Of a stretch of DNA of 64,000 nucleotides, positions 1 to 8,351 are shown piece after piece. The DNA is from an uncultured Oscillospiraceae bacterium. GTDB taxonomy: Bacteria; Bacillota; Clostridia; Oscillospirales; Oscillospiraceae. The DNA is taken from positions 1 to 64,000 of the forward strand of contig CANRFC010000005.1 in assembly GCA_947629795.1 (NCBI GenBank), read 5' to 3'. Position 1 is the first letter of the stretch. Each line of letters begins with the position of its first letter. The position numbers and the translations under genes are program-made. The notes under the pieces were generated by a model that saw nothing but the letters and a program-made list of their open reading frames with translations, made no database searches and was not told the DNA's origin.

Positions 1-115
1 TGAAATATTAACAAATTTGCGAATGTTTTGCTTATAGAAACAGGAGAAATATTCCCTATACAAGAGAATTTGTCGAGATGGAGTGAAAGCGGCATACAAA
101 GCGAAGTTTCCTTAC

Positions 116-148
116 AGAGAGGGCGCCCTTTTGGGTGACCTCTCTTTT
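116..148 (+). terminator. Probable intrinsic terminator
   Basis: Arms 116-122 (AGAGAGG) and 139-145 (CCTCTCT) form a hairpin with a partly paired inner part and are followed by four T. No reading frame is open at the left edge: all three plus frames hit stops within about 36 bases. The hairpin could therefore end a transcript whose gene lies outside the window. The T tract is short, so confidence is modest. Confidence 0.4.
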
Positions 149-198
149 GCCTGTCGGTTTCCTTTTTCTTCCTTTTTTACGTTGAAACTGGAAAAATT

Positions 199-228
199 TT
201 GCCTGTTTGGGGTTTTCGGTGATATGAT
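199..228 (+). promoter_or_regulatory. Candidate sigma-A promoter of the integrase gene
   Basis: TTGCCT (199-204), an 18-base spacer and TATGAT (223-228) lie about 30 bases upstream of the integrase start. The match is by eye only. Confidence 0.35.
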
Positions 229-259
229 TCTTGAACTCCATATGAAAGGAGCTCTGCAT

Positions 260-1399
260 ATGAGCCGAAAAAGATATGAAAGAAGCATCTCCTATGACAC
301 CCAAAGACAGCTCTACTACCTCTATTTGGACTTGGGACGGGACGCCGACGGCCTGCGACAGCGCCGCTACCAGACCTATTCCACGCTCCTGGAGGCCCGG
401 CAGGCGAGAAATGAGCACCTCTCCAAGCGTGCAAAACTGAAGCAAGTGCCCCCCTCCAGGCTTACCCTGGATCAGTGGCTGGAGCGGTGGATGGAGGAGA
501 TCGTGGTGCCCAATCGGGCTGAGACCACTGCATACGGCTATCAGAAGATCATTGAGAACCACCTCTCCCCTGCCTTGGGCGGGATCCCGATCCAGGAGCT
601 CTCCCCCAAGGATATCCAGGGCTATTACGCCCATCTGATGAATGAAAAGCATCTGTCGGCCAACACGGTACATCGGCATCACGACCTGCTCTCCGCCTCT
701 CTCCACGCCGCTTTGCGGCTGGACTTGGTGGGCCAGTGCGTTACAGAGCGGGTGGAGCCGCCGCGGGTCATTCCAAAAGAGGCCAAATTCTATACTTCCG
801 AAAACCTGAAACTCCTCTATCAGCTTATGGAGGGCCACCCATTGGAGGTGGCGGTGCACTTGGCCGGAAGCCTGGGGCTGCGGCGGGAGGAGATCTGCGG
901 CCTTCGCTGGGAGAGCGTGGACTTTGAACTGCGGAAGATCCATATCAAGGACGCCCGGACCGCTGCCGGGGCCCAGATCATCGAAAAGGAGACCAAAAAC
1001 CGCTCCTCCACCCGGGTCCTGCACATGGGAAACGACATTTACCGCATCCTGCGGCAGGAGTGGCGCAGGCAGTGGAAGCAGCGGATGAAGCTGGGAACAG
1101 CCTGGCCCAACAGCGACCTGGTGGCGGTAGATGTCAGAGGAAGGCCCTTCTCTCCCAACCTGCTCAGTGCAGGCTTCAGCAGCTTTGTCCGCAGTCATCA
1201 GGACCAGCTCCCTCCCCTGACCCTCCACGGGCTGCGGCACACCTTTGCTACCGTAGCCTCCGCCCAGGGCGCAACGCTGTTCGACATCGGAAAGGCCCTG
1301 GGGCACTCCACGCCCTCTACCACCGGGCGCATCTATACCCATCTGGTGGACAATCTTCATACTGCCACCCTGGACAAGGTTGCCGCGGCTCTCCGGTAG
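260..1399 (+). CDS. Tyrosine recombinase / phage-type integrase
   Basis: Site-specific DNA recombinase of 379 residues that would integrate or excise a mobile element. The ATG at 260 is chosen because AAAGGAG sits at 245-251; the longer frame from position 83 has no ribosome-binding site and runs through a hairpin. The N-terminal 60 residues resemble the AP2-like DNA-binding arm, followed by a SAM-like core-binding domain (about 65-160). The C-terminal catalytic domain carries the full set: Arg in GLRREE, Lys in TKNRS, HGLRH, LGHS and the Tyr nucleophile in GRIYTHL. No excisionase, repressor or relaxase lies beside it in the window, so it may be the edge of an element that lies to the left, or a remnant. 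It converges on the citrate synthase gene. Confidence 0.9.
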   Translation: MSRKRYERSISYDTQRQLYYLYLDLGRDADGLRQRRYQTYSTLLEARQARNEHLSKRAKLKQVPPSRLTLDQWLERWMEEIVVPNRAETTAYGYQKIIENHLSPALGGIPIQELSPKDIQGYYAHLMNEKHLSANTVHRHHDLLSASLHAALRLDLVGQCVTERVEPPRVIPKEAKFYTSENLKLLYQLMEGHPLEVAVHLAGSLGLRREEICGLRWESVDFELRKIHIKDARTAAGAQIIEKETKNRSSTRVLHMGNDIYRILRQEWRRQWKQRMKLGTAWPNSDLVAVDVRGRPFSPNLLSAGFSSFVRSHQDQLPPLTLHGLRHTFATVASAQGATLFDIGKALGHSTPSTTGRIYTHLVDNLHTATLDKVAAALR

Positions 1400-1401
1400 G
1401 C

Positions 1402-1434
1402 AAGAAAAGGCCCGGCCTCGTTTCGAGGCCGGGC
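1402..1434 (-). terminator. Terminator of citrate synthase gene
   Basis: Perfect 11-bp stem (1410-1420 with 1424-1434, 3-base loop). On the minus strand it is followed by a T-rich tail (CCTTTTCTTG). It lies between the convergent integrase and citrate synthase genes and may work in both directions, but only the minus side has T. Confidence 0.6.
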
Positions 1435-1440
1435 AAAGAT

Positions 1441-2808
1441 CTACCGCTGAGTCAATGGCTGATATTCCTGTCGCTGGCCTACATACTGATAGGCAGGCCG
1501 GATGATCTTGCCCATATTGATCAGTTCCTCCATGCGGTGGGCACTCCACCCTGCCACCCGTGCGATGGCGAACAGCGGGGTGAAGAGTTCCAGAGGAAGG
1601 TCCAGCATGTGATAGACAAAGCCGGAGTAAAAGTCCACATTGGCTGAAACACCCTTGTACATCTTCCGCTCCCCTGCAATGATCTCAGGACCCAGCCGTG
1701 CCACCAGGGAATAGAGCTGGTATTCCTCCTCCCTTCCCTTTTCCACTGACAGCTTCTCCACAAAGGAGCGCAGCAGGTCAGCCCGGGGGTCGGAGACAGA
1801 GTAGACCGCATGGCCCATGCCGTAGATGAGCCCGGAGCGGTCAAACGCCTTCTTGCCCAGCAGAGCCTGGAGATAGGCACGGACCTCGTCCTCGTCCCGC
1901 CAGTCCCCTACGTGCTGCTTGAGGTCCTCAAACATCCGCACGACTTTGATGTTGGCGCCGCCGTGGCGGGGGCCCTTCAGGGAGGCCAGCGCCGCCGCCA
2001 TGCAGGAGTAGGTATCGGTACCTGAGGAGGTCACCACATGAGTGGTAAAGGTGGAGTTGTTGCCTCCGCCGTGCTCGGCGTGGAGAGTCAGGCACACATC
2101 CAGTACGTGGGCCTCCCAGTAGCTGTACTTGGCGTCGGGCCGCAGCAGCCGCAGGATGTTCTCTGCCGTTGACAGATTGGGGTCGGGTGTATGGATAAAA
2201 AGGCTGTTGCCTTCTTTGTAGTTATAGGCCTGATAGCCGTAGACGCTGAGCAGGGGAAAGACTGCGATGAGCTGAAGGCACTGGCGCATCACGTTGGAGA
2301 GGGAAATGTCATCGCTCTTCCTGTCGTAGGAAGCCAGACTCAGCACGCTCCGGGCCAGGGAGTTCATCACATCGCCGCTGGGAGCCTTCAGGATCACGTC
2401 CCGGACGAAGTTGTTGGGCAGTGTGCGGTAATAGCCCAGCAGCCGCCGGAATTCCTCCAATTGACCCGGGTCAGGCAGCCGGCCCTGAAGGAGGAGATAG
2501 ACGGTCTCTTCAAAGCCGAACCGCCCCTCGGCGAGGGAACCCTGTACCAGATCCTCTATGTCCACCCCCCGGTAATAGAGCTTCCCGCGGCATGGCACCT
2601 CAGTGCCGTCGGGAAGCACGTCCTTGGCATGGATCTCCGAGATCTGGGTGAGCCCGGCCAGGACCCCCTTTCCGTTCAGATCCCGTAATCCGCGTTTCAC
2701 ATCGTACTTTTCATACCCCTTGGGGTCGATGCGGCTGCGCCGCTTGGCGTCATGGGCCAACTCCCGCACCTCGGGGATGATCTCACCATAATTGGGATTG
2801 CTTGCCAT
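1441..2808 (-). CDS. gltA: Citrate synthase
   Basis: Condenses acetyl-CoA and oxaloacetate to citrate in the cytoplasm. In anaerobic Clostridia this usually feeds 2-oxoglutarate and glutamate synthesis. The 455-residue protein is of the longer Gram-positive type. The catalytic residues are visible: the first His in LHAEHGGGN, the second in GMGHAVYSVSDPR and the Asp in NVDFYSG. It is the Si-type fold, not the Re-citrate synthase related to homocitrate synthase. The start at 2808 follows a perfect AGGAGG six bases away; an upstream in-frame ATG at 2850 lacks one. It is monocistronic with its own terminator. No aconitase or isocitrate dehydrogenase genes are adjacent. Confidence 0.95.
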   Translation of the reverse strand: MASNPNYGEIIPEVRELAHDAKRRSRIDPKGYEKYDVKRGLRDLNGKGVLAGLTQISEIHAKDVLPDGTEVPCRGKLYYRGVDIEDLVQGSLAEGRFGFEETVYLLLQGRLPDPGQLEEFRRLLGYYRTLPNNFVRDVILKAPSGDVMNSLARSVLSLASYDRKSDDISLSNVMRQCLQLIAVFPLLSVYGYQAYNYKEGNSLFIHTPDPNLSTAENILRLLRPDAKYSYWEAHVLDVCLTLHAEHGGGNNSTFTTHVVTSSGTDTYSCMAAALASLKGPRHGGANIKVVRMFEDLKQHVGDWRDEDEVRAYLQALLGKKAFDRSGLIYGMGHAVYSVSDPRADLLRSFVEKLSVEKGREEEYQLYSLVARLGPEIIAGERKMYKGVSANVDFYSGFVYHMLDLPLELFTPLFAIARVAGWSAHRMEELINMGKIIRPAYQYVGQRQEYQPLTQR

Positions 2809-2935
2809 TCCATACCTCCTTTTTATTCCTGGGCCTGTTTCGTTCAACAAAAATTAGAATAGCACAAACATATTTCAAAACTATGAATCATCTGGTGAAA
2901 TATCCAGAGATATCTGTCAAAATCAGTCAAATCGG

Positions 2936-2973
2936 CCGAAAAGAAACGGGAGACCGGCTGCGGTCTCCCGTTT
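2936..2973 (-). terminator. Terminator after the ABC transporter operon
   Basis: Perfect 13-bp stem (2944-2956 with 2961-2973, 4-base loop) followed on the minus strand by TTTCTTTT. It lies 40 bases downstream of the ABC ATPase stop. Confidence 0.65.
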
Positions 2974-3014
2974 TCTGGAATTTTCTTCAATTTTCTTCAA
3001 TTCTTCGATCCGGT

Positions 3015-3809
3015 TCAGGACAGGAGCAGCTTGTCATCGGCCTCATCGGAGCCTGAAACCTTGCTGAACATCTCCAGCAGCCCCTCCACCGTCAGCTTTT
3101 TCTTCTCCTCGCCGGAGACGTCGATGGCGATCTTGCCCTCGTACATCATGATGAGCCGGTCGCCGTGGGCGATGGCGTCCCGCATGTTGTGGGTGATCAT
3201 CAGGGTGGTGAGCTTGTCCCGCTGGACGATGGTCTCGGTGGTCTCCAGCACCTTGGCCGCCGTCTTGGGGTCCAGGGCGGCGGTATGCTCGTCCAGGAGC
3301 AGCAGCTTGGGCTTCTTTAAGGTAGCCATGAGTAGGGTCAGCGCCTGCCGCTGCCCGCCGGAGAGGAGCCCCACCTTGCTGGTCAACCGGTCCTCCAAGC
3401 CCAGTCCGAGGGTAGCCAAGAGTTCCCGGTACTGTTCCCGCTCCCCTTTGGTGATACCGCTTCTCAAGCCGCGGCCTTGCCCACGGCGGGCGGCCAGAGC
3501 CAGATTCTCCTCGATCTGCATAGTGGCGGCGGTGCCCATCATGGGGTCCTGAAAGACCCGGCCGATATAGGGGGCCCGTTTATATTCCGCCAGGTGGGTC
3601 ACATCCACCCCATCGATGGAGATATTGCCCGCATCCACAGGATAGACCCCGGCCACAGCGTTCATTAAGGTGGACTTGCCCGCGCCGTTGCCGCCGATGA
3701 CGGTGACGAACTCCCCGTCCTTCAGCGTCAGGCTGACCCCCTTGAGGGCCACTTTTTCATTGACGGTGCCGGCGTTGAAGACCTTCCAGATATCCTTGAT
3801 CTCAAGCAT
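3015..3809 (-). CDS. ABC transporter ATP-binding protein (TrpXYZ-type uptake system)
   Basis: Cytoplasmic ATPase of 264 residues that drives uptake with the permease and lipoprotein encoded upstream. Walker A is GGNGAGKST (near residue 40), the signature is LSGGQRQ, and Walker B is LLLLDEHTAALD. The first half of the Walker B motif ends in DEH rather than the usual DEP/DEA, a variant common in branched-chain amino acid-type ATPases. The start at 3809 follows GGAGGGG and overlaps the permease stop by 8 bases, so translation is probably coupled. The substrate cannot be read from the sequence; related streptococcal systems import tryptophan. Confidence 0.88.
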   Translation of the reverse strand: MLEIKDIWKVFNAGTVNEKVALKGVSLTLKDGEFVTVIGGNGAGKSTLMNAVAGVYPVDAGNISIDGVDVTHLAEYKRAPYIGRVFQDPMMGTAATMQIEENLALAARRGQGRGLRSGITKGEREQYRELLATLGLGLEDRLTSKVGLLSGGQRQALTLLMATLKKPKLLLLDEHTAALDPKTAAKVLETTETIVQRDKLTTLMITHNMRDAIAHGDRLIMMYEGKIAIDVSGEEKKKLTVEGLLEMFSKVSGSDEADDKLLLS

Positions 3810-4791
3810 TTTTATCCCCTCCGATCTTCGCCTCGGCCCCCATATCGGTCCCGGCAGCTTGTACCTTGACCTGGCCATGGAAATATTTGCCCTTCCAATA
3901 GGGGATGGAGAGGAATACCGCCACAACCGCTGCGGAGAGCAGCTTCAGGAAGTTGGGATTCAGCCCCAACTGAAGCACCGCCTGGATGACGATGTAGTAG
4001 ATAATGGCACCGATGGACACAGAGAGCAGCTTCAGGGCGAAGTTGTGGAACACCTTGTCCAGCAGCACCTCGCCGATGATGACGGCGGCCAGGCCGATGA
4101 CGATGGCCCCCTGGCCCACCTTGATCTCGTTGCCGCCGCTGTACTGGCACATCAGCGCCCCGGACAGGGCCACCAGACCGTTGGAGAGCATCAGCCCCAG
4201 CACCTTGGTCACATCGGTGTTGATGCCCTGGGCCTGAGCCATGTTCTGGTTGGAGCCGGTGGCCCGCAGGGCTGCGCCCAGCTCCGTGCCGAAGAACCAG
4301 TACAGGATGGCGATGAGGACGATGGTGACCGCCCCCACCACGATGATGGGATGCCGCCAGATGGGGTAACTGCCGTTGAGGGCTCCCTGCACGAACCGCA
4401 GGGACACCAGCAGCTTGTTGAGCACCTCAGCCTGCATGATAGGCAAGGAGACCGAAGCCTTGAAGTTCATGATTGCCATATTCACTGAGTAGAGCGCCAA
4501 CTGGGTGAGGATGCCGGACAGAATGGCGGGGATGCCGCACAAGGTGTGGAGCAGTCCGGTGACCAGCCCAGCCAGCATCCCGGCCAAAAAGGCCGCCAGC
4601 AAAGCCACCCACAGGTTGACCCCGGCGGAGAACAGCATGACAAATACCGCGCCGCCGGTACAGAAGGAGCCGTCTACCGTCAGGTCGGCGACGTCCAATA
4701 TTTTGTAAGTCAAGTATACGCCGATGGCCATGATACCCCAGATCAGTCCTTGGGATATCGCCCCCGGCAGCGCGCTGAGAAAGCCCGTCAT
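3802..4791 (-). CDS. ABC transporter permease, branched-chain amino acid type
   Basis: Membrane permease of 329 residues with about eight to nine hydrophobic segments, of the BPD_transp_2 (LivH/M, sugar permease) superfamily. It forms the channel for the operon's importer. ATG 4791 is preferred because AGGGAGG lies eight bases upstream; an in-frame ATG at 4818 would add nine residues without a clear ribosome-binding site. A strong hairpin terminator separates it from the upstream binding-protein gene, so it is probably made in smaller amounts than the binding protein. Confidence 0.85.
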   Translation of the reverse strand: MTGFLSALPGAISQGLIWGIMAIGVYLTYKILDVADLTVDGSFCTGGAVFVMLFSAGVNLWVALLAAFLAGMLAGLVTGLLHTLCGIPAILSGILTQLALYSVNMAIMNFKASVSLPIMQAEVLNKLLVSLRFVQGALNGSYPIWRHPIIVVGAVTIVLIAILYWFFGTELGAALRATGSNQNMAQAQGINTDVTKVLGLMLSNGLVALSGALMCQYSGGNEIKVGQGAIVIGLAAVIIGEVLLDKVFHNFALKLLSVSIGAIIYYIVIQAVLQLGLNPNFLKLLSAAVVAVFLSIPYWKGKYFHGQVKVQAAGTDMGAEAKIGGDKNA

Positions 4792-4835
4792 TTTCTCGTT
4801 CCTCCCTGAAAAGCACAAAGTTAAAGATATTATAT

Positions 4836-4872
4836 CAAAAAACAGCGGGAAAGGGAAGCCCTTTCCCGCTGT
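4836..4872 (-). terminator. Intra-operon terminator between binding protein and permease
   Basis: Perfect 14-bp stem (4842-4855 with 4859-4872, 3-base loop) followed on the minus strand by six T. It directly follows the substrate-binding protein gene. Such partial terminators commonly give an excess of binding protein over membrane components. Confidence 0.75.
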
Positions 4873-4895
4873 TTTTCAGTTGTTTTTCCTGAACC

Positions 4896-5942
4896 TTACT
4901 CGGTCACGATAGCCTCATAATCCGCAGGAGCAGTCAGGCCCAGGGCCTCGCAGGTGGCGGGGTTATACTTCTTGGTGAACTGGGGAGCGTACTCGATGGG
5001 CATGGTGGAGATGTCAGCGCCGTTGGCCAGGATGTCGGCAGCCATCTCGCCGGTCTTGTAGCCGATGTCGTAGTAGCTGATGGACAGAGTGGCCACGCCG
5101 CAGCCGCCGCAGATGCCCTCCTCGCCGGCGAAGACGGGCTTCACGCCCCGGCAGATGTTGTCGATGATGCCGGTGTTGTTGGCGGCAGTGTTGTCGGTGG
5201 GCACGTAGATCACATCGGAGTTATCCACGGCGTTCTGGGTCACAGAAGCCATGTCGTTGGTGTCGGAGAAAGCATACTGCTTGCACTCGTAGCCCATATC
5301 CTCCAGGTACTTCTGGACGTTGTCCACCTGATACTGGCTGTTGGGCTCGGCAGAGCAGTACAGAAGGCCCACGGTCTTGGCATCGGGATACCACTCCTTG
5401 ATCATTTCCGCCTGCTGGTCCAGAGGAGCCAGGTCAGAGGTGCCGGACACGTTGGTGCCCACGGTGCCGGAGAAGTTGTCAATGCTCAGAGCCACGCCAT
5501 ACTCAGTGATGGAGGTGCCCAGCACGGGAATGGTATCGGTGGCGGAGGCAGCGGCCTGAAGGGGCGCGGTGGCGTTGGCCATGATCAGGTCCACATTGTT
5601 GGACACAAAGCCGTTCACGATGGTGGAGCAGGTGGGAGTGTCACCGGCAGCGTTCTGGTTGTCGATCTCCACCTGGCCGGGAAGCTTCTCATTCAGGGCG
5701 TCAATGAAGCCCTGAGTGGCGGCGTCCAGAGCGGGGTGAGGAGCCAGCTGGCAGATACCCACTTTGTACGTTTCGGCAGCGGGCTCAGCGGCCTGGCTCT
5801 CCACGGGAGCCTGGCTCTCGACGGCAGGGGCGGACTCGACGGGGTCGGGAGCCTTGCTCTCGGCAGCTCCGCCGCCGCAGGCGGCAAGGGACAGGGACAT
5901 GGCCCCGGCAAGGACCAGGGCAAGGAGCTTCTTGTTCTTCAT
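4896..5942 (-). CDS. ABC transporter substrate-binding lipoprotein (TrpX / PF04392-like)
   Basis: Extracytoplasmic solute receptor of 348 residues. A lipoprotein signal peptide is clear: a KNKK n-region, a hydrophobic core and the lipobox LAAC with Cys at residue 21. A low-complexity Ala/Glu/Ser/Pro linker (about 25-57) precedes the periplasmic-binding fold. The sequence resembles the ABC_sub_bind family used by TrpX-like importers, with an early QLAPHPALD motif and the late YYDIGYKTG motif. It is first in its operon, behind a near-consensus promoter and a palindrome. The ligand may be an aromatic amino acid or related compound, but the sequence does not settle this. Confidence 0.88.
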   Translation of the reverse strand: MKNKKLLALVLAGAMSLSLAACGGGAAESKAPDPVESAPAVESQAPVESQAAEPAAETYKVGICQLAPHPALDAATQGFIDALNEKLPGQVEIDNQNAAGDTPTCSTIVNGFVSNNVDLIMANATAPLQAAASATDTIPVLGTSITEYGVALSIDNFSGTVGTNVSGTSDLAPLDQQAEMIKEWYPDAKTVGLLYCSAEPNSQYQVDNVQKYLEDMGYECKQYAFSDTNDMASVTQNAVDNSDVIYVPTDNTAANNTGIIDNICRGVKPVFAGEEGICGGCGVATLSISYYDIGYKTGEMAADILANGADISTMPIEYAPQFTKKYNPATCEALGLTAPADYEAIVTE

Positions 5943-5964
5943 TTCTCGTATCCTCCTAAAGCAC

Positions 5965-5986
5965 TTTAGCGATTAAAAGCGCTAAA
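5965..5986. promoter_or_regulatory. Palindromic operator candidate
   Basis: Inverted repeat TTTAGCG (5965-5971) and CGCTAAA (5980-5986), 8 bases apart. It sits just after the expected transcription start of the ABC operon, between the -10 box and the ribosome-binding site, where a repressor would block transcription. The regulator is unknown. Confidence 0.45.
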
Positions 5987-5996
5987 TTCTGTATGC

Positions 5997-6024
5997 ATTA
6001 TAGCACTGCTGTACAAAATGTCAA
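5997..6024 (-). promoter_or_regulatory. Strong sigma-A promoter of the ABC importer operon
   Basis: On the minus strand: TTGACA (6024-6019), a 16-base spacer and TATAAT (6002-5997). Both boxes match consensus exactly. Confidence 0.8.
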
Positions 6025-6046
6025 GCCCCAAAATTCGCTTTTTTCG

Positions 6047-6075
6047 TTGACGCACATTCCCTCCTGGGTTAAACT
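6047..6075 (+). promoter_or_regulatory. Promoter of the Asp/Glu racemase gene
   Basis: TTGACG (6047-6052), a 17-base spacer and TAAACT (6070-6075). It is divergent from the ABC operon promoter; the two -35 boxes are only about 22 bases apart, so one bound regulator could affect both. Confidence 0.6.
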
Positions 6076-6111
6076 ATGGATATCCAAAAAATTGCAGGAG
6101 GTTTGAGTTTG

Positions 6112-6801
6112 ATGAAGACCATCGGTTTGTTGGGCGGTATGAGCTGGGAGAGCACTGTCACCTATTATCAGCTTCTCAATGAGACCATCAAGGAGCGCTT
6201 GGGAGGTCTCCACTCTGCCAAAATTCTCCTCTACAGCGTGGATTTTGAGGAGATCGAAGCCTGCCAGTCCTCCGGCGACTGGGACAGGAGCGCCCGGATC
6301 CTGGGTGACGCCGCCCTGGGCCTGGAGCGGGCCGGAGCGGACATGATCCTCATCTGCACCAACACCATGCATAAGGTGGCCCCCCAGATCCAGGCCCGAC
6401 TCCATGTGCCTCTGCTCCACATTGCCGATGCCACCGCCGATGCGCTGGAAAAGGCGGGGGTATCCAAGGTGGCCCTGTTGGGGACAAAATACACCATGTG
6501 CCAGGACTTTTACAAATCCCGGCTGATCGACCGGGGCTTTACGGTCCTCATTCCAGACGGGACCGATGTGGAGTTGGTCAATCATGTCATCTTCGATGAG
6601 CTGTGCCTGGGTGTGCTGAAGCCGGAGTCCAAGGCGGAATTTCTCCGGATCATCGGCGATCTGGCAGCCCAGGGGGCCCAGGGAGTCATCCTGGGCTGCA
6701 CCGAGATCGGCCTGCTCATCTCCCAGGCGGACACCGATCTGCCGGTGTTCGACACCACCCTCATCCACGCCAAGCGGGCAGCTGAGCTGGCGCTGTCATA
6801 A
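6112..6801 (+). CDS. Aspartate/glutamate racemase family protein
   Basis: Cofactor-independent amino-acid racemase of 229 residues. The two catalytic cysteines lie in CTNTMHK (near residue 84) and GCTEIGLL (near residue 200), the hallmark of the Asp/Glu racemase superfamily. The early GLLGGMSWEST motif fits the RacD/YgeA branch (aspartate or broad-specificity racemases) rather than MurI. It would supply D-aspartate or D-glutamate, or interconvert amino acids. The ATG at 6112 follows AGGAGG by ten bases. It is transcribed away from the amino-acid-type ABC importer, and the shared intergenic region hints at linked physiology, which is only inference. Confidence 0.87.
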   Translation: MKTIGLLGGMSWESTVTYYQLLNETIKERLGGLHSAKILLYSVDFEEIEACQSSGDWDRSARILGDAALGLERAGADMILICTNTMHKVAPQIQARLHVPLLHIADATADALEKAGVSKVALLGTKYTMCQDFYKSRLIDRGFTVLIPDGTDVELVNHVIFDELCLGVLKPESKAEFLRIIGDLAAQGAQGVILGCTEIGLLISQADTDLPVFDTTLIHAKRAAELALS

Positions 6802-6840
6802 GGTTCACAAAAACTTTATTTCCCCCCTCTCCCCTTTCCA

Positions 6841-6869
6841 TGGACTTTTTCCTCTGTTTGTGTTAAACT
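6841..6869 (+). promoter_or_regulatory. Promoter of the glycosyltransferase-tmk-DJ1 operon
   Basis: TGGACT (6841-6846), a 17-base spacer and TAAACT (6864-6869). The -10 region repeats the TTAAACTAT seen at the racemase promoter. Confidence 0.5.
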
Positions 6870-6908
6870 ATATCAATACAATTTTACCCTCACTTGGGAG
6901 GTATCCCC

Positions 6909-7631
6909 TTGAAACGTGACATTTTGGGGGTGGGGATCGACGACCTCACCCTGGATGAGGCAGTGGAGTCCGGCATTTCTCTTCTCTCTCAGCCCGGTTT
7001 CCACTATGTTGTCACTCCCAACCCCGAGTTTATCCTCTCGGCCAAGAATGACGAGGCGTTCCGGGGCGTTCTCAACGGCGCCGACCTGGCGGTTCCCGAC
7101 GGTGTGGGCGTTGTCTATGCCGCAAAGCTCCTGGGCACGCCCCTGAAGACCAAGGTCCCCGGCATCGACTTTGCCCAGGGCATCCTGCGCCATATGGCCG
7201 CGACGGGAATGTCCCTCTTTCTGCTGGGCGCCAAGCCCGGCGTGGCGGAAAAGGCCGCTGAGAATTTGACCCACACATATCCCGGCCTGAGGATCTGCGG
7301 CGTCCACGACGGCTACTTCAAAGAAGATGGCCCTGTGGTGGAGGAGATCAAGGCTGCCGGGCCCGATGTGCTTTTCGTCTGCCTGGGTGCGCCCAAGCAG
7401 GAGCTCTGGATGGCCCAAAACGGCACGGAGACCGGTGCCAGGCTGGCCATTGGCCTGGGCGGCAGTCTGGACGTCTTTGCCGGTACGGTGGAGCGCGCCC
7501 CGGAGAAGTGGCAGAAGATGGGCATGGAGTGGCTCTACCGGCTCATCAAAGAGCCCAAACGCATCGGCCGGATGGCCAAGCTGCCGCTGATCCTGGTGGA
7601 TGCCGTAGGAGCCCGCCTGAGGGGGAAATAA
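6909..7631 (+). CDS. WecG/TagA/CpsF family glycosyltransferase
   Basis: Transfers an N-acetylmannosamine-type sugar to an undecaprenyl-linked acceptor in cell-wall polymer or exopolysaccharide synthesis; it acts at the inner face of the membrane. Family motifs are the early TPNPEFIL, then GADLAVPDGVGVVYAA (about residues 55-70) and the late GLGGSLDVFAG. At 240 residues it has the usual length. The start is a TTG at 6909 with GGGAGG seven bases upstream; another in-frame TTG at 6894 overlaps that Shine-Dalgarno sequence and is unlikely. It is first of a tight three-gene operon. The partner genes do not suggest a wall-polymer cluster, so the acceptor is unknown. Confidence 0.88.
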   Translation: MKRDILGVGIDDLTLDEAVESGISLLSQPGFHYVVTPNPEFILSAKNDEAFRGVLNGADLAVPDGVGVVYAAKLLGTPLKTKVPGIDFAQGILRHMAATGMSLFLLGAKPGVAEKAAENLTHTYPGLRICGVHDGYFKEDGPVVEEIKAAGPDVLFVCLGAPKQELWMAQNGTETGARLAIGLGGSLDVFAGTVERAPEKWQKMGMEWLYRLIKEPKRIGRMAKLPLILVDAVGARLRGK

Positions 7632-7632
7632 C

Positions 7633-8319
7633 ATGAAAAAGGGTACATTGATCGTCTTTGAGGGCACTGACGGCTCGGGAAAATCCACCCAGTTCCGCCT
7701 TCTCTGCCAGAGACTGAGCGCCGAAGGCAGACCTTTTCAGAAGCTGGTCTTTCCCCAGTATGCTGAGCCCTCCTCTGCCCTCATCCGCATGTATCTTGGC
7801 GGTGAATTCGGCTCCCATCCAAGCGATGTGAACCCTTACGCAGCCTCCACCTTCTATGCTGTGGACCGCTACGCCGCCTGGAAGAAGGTCTGGGGAGAGG
7901 AATATCATGCCGGGGGGCTTATCCTCTCCGACCGCTATACTACCTCCAACGCTGTCCATCAGGGAGGCAAGCTCCCCCCCGAGGAGCAGCCCGCCTTCTT
8001 TGACTGGCTCTTCGACTTTGAGTACCGCAAGCTGGGGCTCCCCCAGCCCGACCTGGTGATCTATCTGGACATGCCCACCGAACAGTCGGTGAAGCTTCTC
8101 CGCTCCCGGGAGGCCCAGACCCACACCAAGGGAGACATCCACGAGGTGGACGAGGCCTACCTGGCCCTGTGCCGTCAGACCGCCCTTCGCGCCGCAGAAC
8201 ACTACGGCTGGAAGCGGGTCTCCTGTGTGGATGCCAGCGGCAGCCTCCGGCCTGTGGAGGAGATCCAGGCCGAGATTTGGCAGGAAATCACGTTAAGTGT
8301 ACCCACTTTACAGGGATAA
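7633..8319 (+). CDS. tmk: Thymidylate kinase (dTMP kinase family)
   Basis: Phosphorylates dTMP to dTDP with ATP. The P-loop is EGTDGSGKST at residues 10-19; the DR(Y) motif that binds the dTMP phosphate appears as SDRYTTSN near residue 97. At 228 residues it is slightly longer than the bacterial norm. A second, shorter tmk beside holB is common in Clostridia, so this copy may be a paralogue; holB is not in this window. It starts one base after the glycosyltransferase stop, so the two are co-transcribed and probably translationally coupled. Confidence 0.87.
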   Translation: MKKGTLIVFEGTDGSGKSTQFRLLCQRLSAEGRPFQKLVFPQYAEPSSALIRMYLGGEFGSHPSDVNPYAASTFYAVDRYAAWKKVWGEEYHAGGLILSDRYTTSNAVHQGGKLPPEEQPAFFDWLFDFEYRKLGLPQPDLVIYLDMPTEQSVKLLRSREAQTHTKGDIHEVDEAYLALCRQTALRAAEHYGWKRVSCVDASGSLRPVEEIQAEIWQEITLSVPTLQG

Positions 8320-8351
8320 TTCTCAATGAAAATTTACAGGAGGAAATCAGT

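Noticed and set aside
56..1549. Minus-strand 497-codon frame over the integrase
   Set aside because: Antisense shadow; the integrase has the full catalytic set.
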